Source of the DNA: Austropuccinia psidii
Taxonomy: Eukaryota > Basidiomycota > Pucciniomycetes > Pucciniales > Sphaerophragmiaceae
Assembly (NCBI GenBank): GCA_023105745.1
Contig: JALGQZ010000006.1
Location: 64,400,316 to 64,464,315 of the forward strand
Length of the DNA: 64,000 nt
Direction of reading: 5' to 3'
The position numbers were made by a program, and so were the translations under genes. Below, one piece after another: positions 47,943 to 60,600 of this stretch; the stretch's first letter is position 1; the number at the start of each line of letters is the position of its first letter. Below the pieces are notes generated by a model. The model searched no databases. It was not told the origin of the DNA and worked only from the letters and a program-made list of their open reading frames with translations.

Positions 47943-48690
47943 CTAATCCACCTGCAGAACATTGCATCTTTCAGATAGAGCAAGTGAATCACCATGTCCT
48001 TTTAAGAGTTTAGTATTCAATTTAATTGAAGGGGGAAACATTATATCAATGTGGTGTTGGAGATTAAATGATACTGGAAGCTTGTCACTTGCTGATATTT
48101 CTTGAGCTACAGAAACTTCTTTGCTCAGATGTGTTACTGCCTTAGAGACCACAAATTGCTCAGTACTATGATCTGTCTGGTGATCTGTCACACATGTAAG
48201 ATTATTGGTAGGGTTCTTGAGTTGTGATAGTAGTAGACTTCTCCATGAAGCTGTGGTGAGAAGTGTGTCAGTTTCCTTCTCATCCATATTAAAGTCACCA
48301 ATAAGCGTTAACAGGGGGTCTTTATCCTTTACAGGGTCCCCAAAGTACCTTCTAAGACAGGCAAGGATTGCCTTATGGTATCCTCTTCTTGATTTCCTTG
48401 AAGGCAGGTATAAGGCCAGTATATGCCATGGCTTTCCCTTACACAGGTAAAAGACCACCACATGTATGAAAGTCTGTTCATCAGTTGGTATCTCATGAGA
48501 TTCCAAAGAGCAGTGTACAAACAGGGCTTTCCCTCTAAATCCTGGCCCTATGGACTTGTTGTAACTGAAAAAGTTCTTAAGAGCTGGTTGGTATTTTGAA
48601 GCGCTCAAGAGGTGTTCCTGAATAGAAATTACCCCACATTGGTTGAGGTTGGCCAGTTGTTTCCAGTCCATTCAGGTTCCCAGTGAGGAT
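47943..48690 (-). pseudogene. LINE endonuclease domain, broken
   Basis: The frame 48671-47943 has the order expected for an exonuclease-endonuclease-phosphatase domain: GVISIQEHLL (catalytic Glu), IGPGFRGKALFVHCSLES, LALYLPSRKSRRGYHKAI, LLTLIGDFNMDE (catalytic Asp and Asn) and, near the end, ASDKLPVSFNLQHH, where the catalytic His of S-D-H is Lys. The opening N-x-N-G motif (GNLNGLE, about 48690-48670) is in another frame, so a frameshift separates it. 47682-47882 (GVRRKLEKALKLKL) continues the protein toward the reverse transcriptase. Confidence 0.8.
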
Positions 48691-49964
48691 TGAGGAGAGA
48701 AGGACCGGTGATGCCTCACTTTAGGAAGGCTTTATTATTTCTCTGTCCAAATATGGCTTCCATTTGTATAATCTATACTTGGGGAGCATATATTTCCCTA
48801 GAAGTTCATTCTCAGGCAGATCAAGATGTCCCAGTGTGTGTCTCAAACCATTTCTCTGGTTTCTCAGGGGCCTACAGATGCTACTCCCCAGTCTTTGCTT
48901 TTCCAATACTTGATGGGGCCCAGGAAAGGGCTTTCCTAGCCAAGCAGTGCCGTCTCCACCCTCAGAAGAGGCGGAAACAGCTTCTAGGAACAACATTTTC
49001 TTACACTTCATACCTCATAAACATTCAGAAAAACTAATCTTACCCAACTACACCCTCCAAGCCATTTAGTGGTCCAAATCAGACCTCTTTATTTATTTCC
49101 ATGTCTCCCAACCCTCTAATATGGAACATTATGGGTTTATTTAGAGGCTCAGGGTAGCCTTCATTCCAACTCTAATCATAACTACACTGGTTGGGGAGTG
49201 CCCTTTATTGGTGTAGTATGTAGACCCTCATGAGACATGATCAGGCTATTGAAATAATGTTGGAAGCTTAGGTTAGGGTGGAACCGATTTCCAGAAGTCA
49301 AATTAGTAATTCCAGCTGAGGTGTTCCATTTTTTTGGTTTACACAAGGAGGCCTGTTAGGTAATTAATCCAACTCAAAGGACTCTACAAGAGCTAGTATG
49401 GCAGTAAGCAGCAACAGCCCAGGCACAGATGGGAAAGCTTTTGTTAAACATTAATTAATTTGGGAAACTCTTAGCTGGAAACTTATGATGGGGAGCAGGA
49501 ATGGCACATGGAAGAAATGAGCATAGCCAATTGAGTTCCCCTAGTCTTACAGAGGGGCACAGATAAATAAAACAACCTCAGAAGGAGTGGCGAGGTAGAT
49601 AAAAAAATGCCCCCGATTAAAGGGAAAGGCCAAAGAATGGTGAGTAGAGCTATTTAATTATCAGAAAGCAATTAGGAAATAAGAGTATCATGGTCGTTAA
49701 CTATTTATTAAGTGAGATCATGAAAAAGTAAAAGATTTTCTCCTTCATGCAGATAACACAGTGTACAAGAGAAAAGTAATTGATTGGGTGGGGGTATGTT
49801 CTTTCACAATAAGGACTGTTAATAATAACAAGATAAGACTAACATGCCTCTGGTTGACCTGCGTCAGCCTGGTGTGGACACTGCTTCATTGTGTCAGCAA
49901 AGTGCCCCCAAGTAGTATAGGGATGAGATGCCTTCAAACAGAGCTAAAGGGTGCCTATGTTGCG

Positions 49965-51190
49965 TCAGTTTCCCCTGGGAGGGTTAGGGGGTCTGCTGTC
50001 TCCTCCCCTTCTACCATTAAAGTTTCTTACCTGACTTTTGGAGGGGAAAGTCACTTGGGGCTGTACCACTGGTAAAGCCTGGTTTTGGAATTGATGCTGG
50101 AATTTTTTGTCAATTTTGCAGAGATGGGCTGCTTTGAGGGTTATTTCATATGGGAAGAGCTGGCTGTTGTCATGTTCCTCAACGCTGCTGGCAAGGTAAA
50201 GGTCAAAGCATTCACCTTTCCAGATTATGGGCATAGTAATCTTTTCCTTCCCTTTCCAATATTCCTCAAGGACAGAATGGTCAGGGAATCATGTAACTTT
50301 GACATGCCAGGTACCTGTGAAAATATAAATATTTTCAAACAGGGAGGTTTTAGGGGAGACATTACCAATTTCAGTGTCAAAAGTCTTCCCAGAACCAGAG
50401 GAAAAGCCCATGACGCTGGATGTGAACCATGGTTTAGTGATTTGAGGGCTTGCAAGCAAGGCAGGGATGTAGAATGTGAAGATGAGGGTGTGTGCCTTTC
50501 CAGTCCAGTTGTTCTTGAGGTCTAGAGTGATTGGTAGAGATCATATGAATCCCAGGCTGTTGGGTACCTAGGGGTCACTGAATATTCCTCTGACTGCATG
50601 GTTATAATTTGGCATTTTAGGCGTATCAGTGGCAGGGATGTGAATGAGCCATTAATTGGGGTATTTGACCTAGTAAGGCTGGGCCTGAATCTGAGAGGGT
50701 CAAATTTTAAGTCTCAGTAGGGCCCAAAAGAGGCTCTTATCATCTTGTGCATGGTCTTGTACATTGGGACATACAGATCTCACCAGAAATATAATTGATT
50801 TATCTACAACAAGGTATCAGCTTTAGTAACATGGTGTGAAGAGGGGGAGGCTTACTTTTGGCATGACCAAATGAGTAGGTCAATTTCTCATTCCAATATG
50901 CCTCTGAACAAATATGGACAAAGGGGCTTAAAATATTTTTCAAGCCATTAAGGGAAGCAGTATATGAGACCTTAACTGAGGCTGGGGCTTTTGTCAGAAA
51001 AATACGTCTGAAATCTGAGAGCCATTGGACAGGTCGCCAGCTGAAGAATATAACATAACAGAGTCGGTGTTTTGCAATCAATTCACAGCTGAGCTCTTAC
51101 TGAACTTGGTTCCTGAAAGGCTTTGGGTAGAGCTTTCTATGAGTCTAGAAAGGGGGGTAGCAGCGGTGTCAGTAGGAGCAGACATTTTTA
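49965..51190 (-). pseudogene. LINE ORF1 (gag-like) relic
   Basis: From about 51190 on minus: MSAPTDTAATPLSRLIESST, a few broken stretches, then a long readable segment LKNNWTGKAHTLIFTFYIPA (about 50520), ITKPWFTSSVMGFSSGSGKT, FDTEIGNVSPKTSLFENIYI, a stop, then HSVLEEYWKGKEKITMPIIW and a C-terminal RNFNGRRGGDSRPPNPPRGN (about 49970). A basic Pro/Gly/Arg tail fits an RNA-binding ORF1 protein. No CCHC knuckle is seen. Function is inferred from position upstream of the endonuclease. Confidence 0.5.
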
Positions 51191-51199
51191 TGGTTCTTG

Positions 51200-54100
51200 G
51201 GCTATATTATTAGGAGAGATCAGGTGGAGGGAAGGTGGTATGCTTGATGTGTATCTCACCCCAGCAATCATGCCTCTATATAAAAGGTGAGAAAGGTGGG
51301 GGGAACTGTGTATGAGGAACATGAAAAAAGGTCACCTCTATGTTCTATAATGATGATAGGGTTATGATTGGTCAGCGTTAGAACAAAAAAGGTACCAAGA
51401 TGACTGACACTATTCCTGAACTAGGCATCCCATCTATGATTCCCTTTGTGAGTCATTATTCAGAACCGGAAACCCTGTAGGTCAGTCAAAGGTGAGCATG
51501 ATTGACATCAGAATCTCTTTGAGCATGCTGTCAAAGGAAGACAACCATGAGATTTGGCAACATTTGATAAACTAACCTGTTCTCTAAGATGATGATGGTG
51601 ATGTATGAGAAGGATATTGAGGCCAGAAATGACCAGAGGTTAACAAACCCAGGTGATCTTGAGAAGCGTGATGGGACCATAATCCCAGACTCAGCACCTC
51701 ATCTATTGTTCCTGGCCCTTTGCGTGATGTAGGCCGCAATATCCTGAAGATTGGGTGGTAGTACGTAAGAAAGACATAAAGCTCACATAGGGGATCCGTG
51801 GAAGGATGTATATTTTCAAAATCTGGCGGTATTTGATGTAAATTAATGTTTTTGATGATGAGGATGGGGACATACAAGAGGGGTATCGGGGCTAGCGCTC
51901 ATGAGAGGTAAGCAGTGACAGATGGATTCTTTCCTTTTTCGTAGAGAAAGCTGGGTAAAGACTGACATGATGGGCATTGGACTTATTCTGAGAAGCCAGT
52001 CAAAGGATTTCAATCAGAAACCTTTTCATGTGTAAAATTCGTGTCTACTCTCAACGATGGGTACAATATTAAGTGAGAAGGATGATGGAGCTAGCTCCGA
52101 TGCAAGGTAAGCCGTCACAGAAGAGAATGGAGGATGGGATGAGATGTGGCAGTTGGCCTGTGCGGGAAATATAGCCTGGTTAGGGTAAACGTAATGAGAG
52201 TTGTACCCTGATCCGTGCAGCCAATCAGAATTATAGGTTTCCTGTGCAGGAGAGTAAAGTGACTTGGCCTCTTCCGTCCATTCTTCCTCCAAATGTTATT
52301 TGATTGATTAATTTTTTAGGCATAACCATATGGATATTAGGCAAGCAGAGGTATCTAGAAGTGTTGTTGAGTATCAACTAGGTCATACTTTTGGTAAATA
52401 TCTCGTCTTTCAAGTTTTGTTCAACGGACAGACCATGGGGGACTGCCATTGGTGACCTAGATGTAGGTGAGTTCTTCTCCTATCACAAGTGTTCAATGTG
52501 ATTGGTGATTCTGTCAGAAAGATTGCTCCAGTCAGTGTAAGACTAATAGGCGTGGAAGAGAAAGCACTTAATTTTCAGAAGTGACTGATATTGGTTGATG
52601 TAGAAGAAGGTAGGGCTCACCTGTGTATTCTTGGGACAATTGTTGATAGGTGAGTGATTGCTTTGACCTTGTTTCTTCCTCTCTTTTGGAAATGTATGGT
52701 GGTGCAAAAAAGAATAACAATTTCCTGTCAGCATCGTAGATGTTAAATTTGGAAGCGGGCTCTTTGAAATTCACCCATGGATCCTAGAGGTTTTCAAAAA
52801 AGTAGCGTTGAGTCTGCGGCTGCGTTCTCAACTGTGTAAGTAGGTTAGAACCGATGGTGGAGGAGGATGTGAGGAATAGGTTGTTAAGGATAGTAGTCAT
52901 GTGAGTGTAGCATTCCTCTGTGCAAGTTATCAAGCTGCTGTATGAGGGTGAAAGGTGTGAATCCTTAGTTCAGAGTTTGGCCAGATCTGTCAAGGTGAGT
53001 TTGCCTAATGCATGTGGTTGTGAGGTAGCAGAGGTTGACTAAGGGTTTGGCCTGGAGAGTGAGACAAAGGTTGGTCTCTCGGTTCATTCCTGTGCAGGAT
53101 GTAATGGTAATGGATAACCCCCGCAGGAATCCGTAGGGTGAAAGTTTTATAATTTGAAAAGGGGTGGAACTTAGATCATATCAGGGCCAATCAGCAAGCA
53201 CGCATTAGTGAAGTGCAGAAAGGTCAGGTAATATGATATAACCAATGGTATCACCAAGACTATTTTCTTAGTGACACAATTGTTGGGGTTTCCCTGCTAG
53301 ATTGCATCAGAAAAGCCGGGTGTTTGGCAGTGTTTCACATGGGTCCTATCTTAGGGTGGATGGAGGGAAGTTTTTGGAGTCAGAAGTCGGGTATATTGTG
53401 GGATTGACCAACCAGCAAGGTTAGGGGCCTCTAGTTCATGTTGCAGGTGAGGTATGTGGGGGATTCAGCGAGTACATTTGAAAATATTTTAGAGTATCAA
53501 ACAGATTGGTGGAGGGTAGGATAGCTAAGTCCAAGACATATTTTATTCTCACATGAAGACACACAAGGGCGGTGAGATGGCATATAGGGGAGAACATTGG
53601 GCCTCACCACAATCTGGAGGCAGAAAGATACCTTCAAATGAATGCGTGGGACCTGTGTGATAGTGTCAGGAAGGTAAGCGTCAAATATTTAACCTCTTAT
53701 TGTGGATGTGTAGGGCCACTATTAAGTGACACAAGAGCATACTAGGGACTAGACAAAATAGTGGGAAGTAGTATTGCTTTGGTCACCATGCTCATATTGG
53801 CAAGCTCTTACGTTTTTTGGGTTAGCACAGGCAGATGTTGTTCATTGTCATGCGGAGTTTAGGGAGCCAAGGGGATAGTTGGGGGACATGGTGGGTACAT
53901 TTATCCGTCTTGTCCAAATAGTGAGAAACATTTAGCCTTTAGCATTGGAATCTCAGGGGAGATAGCAGATAACGCAATCAACCGGAGGTCAGGGTGAGGC
54001 AATAGGACTGAAGCAGCAACAAGGGGTAGAAAAATATTTTTGGAAAGTTACCTTGGGTGTATGTGGCGGCGATTTCCAGTCAGGAGACTCAGTGTCATTA

Positions 54101-54720
54101 TTGCCCTGTGTAGGTGCAAAGGGGCTGCCTGGATAAGAAGTGTTGATATGCAGAGGTTAGGGGTACTGGTAAGTAAGAATATCATCTAAAATGTTGCATG
54201 TTTTCTTACTAGAGACTCCTTTTGGTTGGGTTGATGTTAGTTGGTGACATAAAACATTGTGTATAATTTGAAAGGTTGAGTCTCAGGGCAATACAGTTGG
54301 TGAGTAGGGATCCTGGTTTTATCTTATTGAGGCTGCTGGAAGACTGATCTGTTATCAATCATAAAGTCAGAAAATGATGTATTGACTAACGGGGCAATAT
54401 CCCCCATATGGCAGGGATATAGGAGTATGTGAGGATCAAGACAGCCATTGGGCTGTTGGTGGTGATAGTATGAGGAGTAATGGGATGGCTTTAGGTAGAG
54501 CCTCAGGTTCAGGAGGAAGTGGAGAGGCCAGATTACGGATTAATCTTATTTCAAAGGGCCCACTGGTAGTATTGGAGAGCAGATGTGTATTTGGTTGTAA
54601 GGGAGGAACCACCTTGAGGGCTTGTATTAGTAACAGAGGGTGGCCGGGCCTGCTGGGTGTGATTTCCTCATATTTTCTTCAAATATCAGCCTGGATATTC
54701 ATATTTTTATAATGACTTAT
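51200..54720 (-). other. Upstream part of the LINE block, unassigned
   Basis: Same composition and skew as the LINE. Minus-strand pieces look protein-like (52774-52568: NFKEPASKFNIYDADRKLLF then FFAPPYISKREEE; 52292-52026: TEEAKSLYSPAQETYNSDWL), and a short motif recurs in 51895-51925 and 52090-52125 (GCTC-ATG...AGGTAAGC-GT-ACAGA). This may be a long 5' UTR with repeats, an N-terminal part of ORF1, or a second nested element. 53000-54600 has no frame I would defend. Confidence 0.35.
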
Positions 54721-57620
54721 TTATTTAACCTATGAATTATAAGTTTATCATGAATTTTTAATATGACAAAGCTTATTTATTTATTATTTAATTTTGCTTT
54801 ATGCATTAATTAATTTCTTTCTTCATTTCTTAATTCTTATTACTTTTCTATTGTGGACTTTTAATTTATTTATTTTATATTACACTCAATAAATAATATT
54901 TTTCCAAACCTCTTATTATTTATCATTATCCTCTAATTTCATATAAATTCTTGATTTTCTATATTTTATTTTTTTAAAATTTTTTGGCAGAAATTCCCCA
55001 ATACATAATAAGGTTAAAGTAACACAAATACTTTTCATGGGGGGGGGCACCATGACAAGAGAATAGCCTAATAAAATTTAATCTATAAAAAATTGGAAAA
55101 CTTTTATTTGTTAAAGACGTTGACTTCATCTAATGTTAAAGTTGTGTTTCACTATTTATTGTGCCAGGCACTTTCAAAAGAAGCACCAGCTATATTGGCC
55201 TGGGAAGCTCATCTTTTGTGTATCTGTTGACCCAAGCCCTCAATTTATCAGTTGCCACAAGGTGTTATAGCTTCAAGCCATCTCTATGCATGTGCACCCA
55301 CATAGAGAGGAGAAGCCTTAAGCAACACCCTTCTTTGACCAAGTCCACTGAGGGCTTCCAGTGTATTTTTTTCAGCTGGAAAGTATAGTAAAAAGAAAAA
55401 GGCACATTTTTAACTTAAGCAAAAAAAACAGTTTTGTGTCCAATTAAGGTTACAAAGTTTTCACATATTTTAGTTTTGAGATTATGATTTTTTCTGAAAC
55501 CTACCTGTGTTTTACTTAGAAATAAAAACAAATTGTTTATCTGAAAAAAAAACTTCATTTACATTCCTTATCAAAAGACGTACTTTGGCTTTTATCAAAT
55601 TTCCTAACTCTTGCTCATGTTAAGTACCCATATTATCACCAACCTCAATCTCATAGCCATTTTCTTACGAAATTTGGATATCCTCACAATGTTTCAGTCA
55701 AAGCATTTGATCTAAAAAAACAATGTATTCAGTTGGGTTCTGGGTCTTGATTACTTAAATATCCCATTTAAGGTTTTTTGGAGGCCTCTGAAGATATGAA
55801 GGAATAGAGAATGAAGCAAATAAACAACTTCATAATAGTTTTTGTTTAGTTCCATTTCAAGATCAATACCAATGAATTCAGCTGAAATTTAGTATAGGGG
55901 AAACAAATTATGTTATACCAATAAGAATTTTCACTTGATTGAATGTTGAAAACTTAGATTCAAGAAAACTGAACTGATGTGTCTGTAAGTATTTGAGTTC
56001 TTGGTTCAGAAGATGGGTACTATCTAATAAACCCTTCCATATTCAGCTGCAATAGCAATTCTTTTGCTAATTGATGTTATTGGGCCAAAAGTTTAGACTT
56101 CTCAAAATACTGAAGTTTTAAAACACTAGCTCCTGATTTGGTGGAAGTGCCTTGAAATTTGGGTGTATGAATCTTAATGAAATCCTGGATATCCAAATAG
56201 TCTCTGAAATGATTTAAGACCTTAGACTGGGATATTGATATGGCTTGATTGATAGTTGTCTACTACCCATTTTTAATTGAGGCCAAAGAAAGAGTGGAAA
56301 GAAAAGCTTAAAGTTAAAAAATACCAACTAAAATGATTACCAAAAAGGGTGTAAGACTTACCAGAAGATCTAAGACCCTGTTTTTTTCTAATCAAGTATC
56401 TGGGCCAACTGTCACAAACTGTTTGCCTTCCTGTGGCCTGTCAAATTCAAATCTAGATTTCAGTTGCAATTAACATCAGGGTATGAAGCAATGACGTAAT
56501 CTACTACCATCAATCTTCCATAAAACAAACCTTGGGTATAGCTTCAACAGGTTGACTTTAGGGATAAGAACCTGCCTCCTCTAAATGGCCACCACTAAAT
56601 ATTTTGAAGTAGGAACCCAAATGGAAATAAGACTGAATGATGTTTGGTACATCAGATGGATGAAAAATGATTAAACAATTGAGGGGTACTCAATGGTAAA
56701 GTTTCAAGTGCTGTTGGGTGGAAGTGCTGGCAGCTAATACAGATAGCCAATTGACATGTGATTTGTTTGTTGTGCTATTAATAATTCCATGGAGAGTATC
56801 AAAATATTTCAGTCATCAGAAGTGGGTTGATAAAATATTCAAAAAATATTTTTATCTCTTGGGTTCACTCATGCTGTACCATATGCTTGTGCTAACATGT
56901 TTTGGTTGTGACTGAGCTGAGATTTCAGTGGGAAGATGAAGCTAATTAATGATGACCAATCATCAAAATTTTGGAATATAAATTACAAAAAATGAAAAAT
57001 TGGTAATTAACAAAAATAAGAATTCATAAAAGAACGGTTAATAAATCATGAAAATTGAAATTGAATGATAAAGCAGAAACAGCAAAAGAGGAATAATTAA
57101 TTTCCAATTAAGTAAATGATAAGTTGAAAAATATAAATGAATAAAAAACAAATAAAAGTTAAAAACACAATAAATGAAATAAATAATACAAATGTAAAAT
57201 AAGATATAAAATATAATTGATAAAAATTAATAATAAGTAAAATACAATTAATGAAAATGAATGATAGATAAAATATAATCAATTATAATAAAGTAAATAC
57301 AAAAACATACATAAAATATAAAATATAATTAATAATAATAAATGAGAAAAAAAGGTCAAATATGACTCATAATAATAAATGATAAAAAAATTATAGATTA
57401 GAATAAATAGGAATAAATGATGAATAAAAGACAAGAGATAATTTATAAAGATAAAGGATAAATAAAATATGAAATATGATTAATAAAAATACAAAATAAT
57501 GATGAATGGAATATAATAGTTTATTAATAAAAATAAATAATAACTAAGATATAAAATATAATAAATAATAATAAAGAATACGCCAAATAAGATATAAAGA
57601 ATAAGATTGAATGATAGATA
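54721..57620. other. Mixed degenerate DNA, no gene supported
   Basis: 54721-55010 is AT-rich. 55161-55388 has an open frame of 75 codons with no recognisable domain. 55600-56950 has mixed composition on both strands with many stops, and probably is an old transposon, but no motif can be named. 56950-57620 becomes a degenerate A/T repeat (AATAAAATATAAAATATAAT words) leading into the satellite. Confidence 0.45.
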
Positions 57621-60600
57621 ATTTTAATTGATTTTAATTGATTTTAATTCATTTTAATGAATTTTAATTAATTTGAATAAATTTTAATTAATTTGAATTA
57701 ATTTTAATTAATTTGAATTAATTTTAATTAATTTTAATTAATTTGAATAAATTTTAATTAATTTTAATTAATTTTAATTAATTTGAATTAATTTTAATTA
57801 ATTTTAATTAATTTGAATAAATTTTAATTAATTTTAATTAATTTTAATTAATTTTAATTAATTTTAATTAATTTTAATTAATTTTAATTAATTTTAATTA
57901 ATTTTAATTAATTTTAATTAATTTTAATTAATTTTAATTAATTTGAATTAATTTGAATTAATTTGAATTAATTTGAATTAATTTGAATTAATTTTAATTA
58001 ATTTGAATTCATTTGAATTAATTTGAATTCATTTGAATTAATTTTAATTAATTTGAATTAATTATAATTAATTTGAATTAATTTTAATTAATTTGAATTA
58101 ATTTTAATTAATTTGAATTAATTTTAATTAATTTGAATTAATTATAATTAATCTGAATTAATTTTAATTAATTTGAATTAATTTTAATTAATTTTAATTA
58201 ATTTTAATTAATTTTAATTAATTTTAATTAATTTTAATTAATTTTAATTAATTTTAATTAATTTTAATTAATTTTAATTAATTTTAATTAATTTTAATTA
58301 ATTTTAATTAATTTTAATTAATTTTAATTAATTTTAATTAATTTTAATTAATTTTAATTAATTTTAATTAATTTTAATTAATTTTAATTAATTTTAATTA
58401 ATTTTAATTAATTTTAATTAATTTTAATTAATTTTAATTAATTTTAATTAATTTTAATTAATTTTAATTAATTTTAATTAATTTTAATTAATTTTAATTA
58501 ATTTTAATTAATTTTAATTAATTTTAATTAATTTTAATTAATTTTAATTAATTTTAATTAATTTTAATTAATTTTAATTAATTTTAATTAATTTTAATTA
58601 ATTTTAATTAATTTTAATTAATTTTAATTAATTTTGATTAATTTTAATTAATTTTAATTAATTTTAATTAATTTTAATTAATTTTAATTAATTTTAATTA
58701 ATTTTAATTAATTTTAATTAATTTTAATTAATTTTAATTAATTTTAATTAATTTTAATTAATTTTAATTAATTTTAATTAATTTGAATTAATTTTAATTA
58801 ATTTTAATTAATTTTAATTAATTTGAATTAATTTTAATTAATTTGAATTAATTTTAATTAATTTTAATTAATTTTAATTAATTTTAATTAATTTTAATTA
58901 ATTTTAATTAATTTTAATTAATTTTAATTAATTTTAATTAATTTTAATTAATTTGAATTAATTTTAATTAATTTTAATTAATTTTAATTAATTTGAATTA
59001 ATTTTAATTAATTTGAATTAATTTTAATTAATTTGAATTAATTTTAATTAATTTTAATTAATTTTAATTAATTTGAATTAATTTGAATTAATTTGAATTA
59101 ATTTTAATTAATTTTAATTAATTTTAATTAATTTTAATTAATTTTAATTAATTTTAATTAATTTTAATTAATTTTAATTAATTTTAATTAATTTGAATTA
59201 ATTTTAATTAATTTTAATTAATTTTAATTAATTTGAATTAATTTGAATTAATTTTAATTAATTTTAATTAATTTTAATTAATTTGAATTAATTTTAATTA
59301 ATTTGAATTAATTTGAATTAATTTGAATTAATTTGAATTAATTTTAATTAATTTTAATTAATTTTAATTAATTTGAATTAATTTTAATTAATTTTAATTA
59401 ATTTTAATTAATTTGAATTAATTTGAATTAATTTTAATTAATTTTAATTAATTTTAATTAATTTGAATTAATTTTAATTAATTTGAATTAATTTTAATTA
59501 ATTTGAATTGATTTTAATTAATTTTAATTAATTTTAATTAATTTTAATTAATTTTAATTAATTTTAATTAATTTTAATTAATTTTAATTAATTTTAATTA
59601 ATTTTAATTAATTTTAATTAATTTTAATTAATTTTAATCAATTTTAATTAATTTTAATTAATTTTAATTAATTTTAATTAATTTTAATTAATTTTAATTA
59701 ATTTGAATTAATTTTAATTAATTTGAATTAATTTTAATTGATTTTAATTAATTTGAATTAATTTGAATTAATTTTAATTAATTTTAATTAATTTGAATTA
59801 ATTTGAATTAATTTGAATTAGTTTTAATTAATTTGAATTAATTTGAATTAATTTGAATTAGTTTTAATTAATTTCAATTAATTTTAATTAATTTTAATTA
59901 ATTTTAATTAATTTTAATTAATTTTAATTAATTTTAATTAATTTTAATTAATTTTAATTAATTTTAATTAATTTTAATTAATTTTAATTAATTTTAATTA
60001 ATTTTAATTAATTTTAATTAATTTTAATTAATTTTAATTAATTTTAATTAATTTTAATTAATTTTAATTAATTTTAATAAATTTTAATTAATTTTAATTA
60101 ATTTTAATTAATTTTAATTAATTTTAATTAATTTTAATTAATTTTAATTAATTTTAATTAATTTTAATTAATTTTAATTAATTTTAATTAATTTTAATTA
60201 ATTTTAAGTAATTTTAAGTAATTTTAATTAATTTTAATTAATTTTAATTAATTTTAATTAATTTGAATTAATTTTAATTAATTTGAATTAATTTTAATTA
60301 ATTTTAATTAATTTTAATTAATTTTAATTAATTTTAATAAATTTTAATTAATTTTAATTAATTTTAATTAATTTTAATTAATTTTAATTAATTTTAATTA
60401 ATTTTAATTAATTTTAATTAATTTTAATTAATTTTAAGTAATTTTAAGTAATTTTAATTAATTTTAATTAATTTTAATTAATTTTAATTAATTTGAATTA
60501 ATTTTCATTAATTTGAATTAATTTTAATTAATTTTAATCAATTTGAATTAATTTTAATTAATTTGAATTAATTTTAATTAATTTGAATTAATTTTAATTA

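Larger units (their letters stand above)
44961..54720 (-). mobile_element. Decayed non-LTR retrotransposon (LINE) block
   Basis: This block is clearly richer in G+C than its flanks and strongly strand-skewed (plus strand G/T-rich, so the coding minus strand is C/A-rich). Read on minus it gives, in order, a gag-like region, an apurinic-type endonuclease, a reverse transcriptase and a C-terminal zinc knuckle, the layout of Tad1-like and related LINEs. Every domain has stops, shifts or lost catalytic residues. The outer limits are judged by composition: coding signal fades at 44961, and the skew ends near 54720. A LINE copies itself by nicking target DNA and reverse transcribing its RNA there; this copy cannot. 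Confidence 0.75.

Noticed and set aside
45148..48450. Plus-strand frames opposite the LINE
   Set aside because: Shadows of the minus-strand retrotransposon, where endonuclease and reverse transcriptase motifs are readable.
57097..57282. Minus-strand membrane protein
   Set aside because: A/T repeat read on minus gives Ile/Phe/Tyr; no other support.
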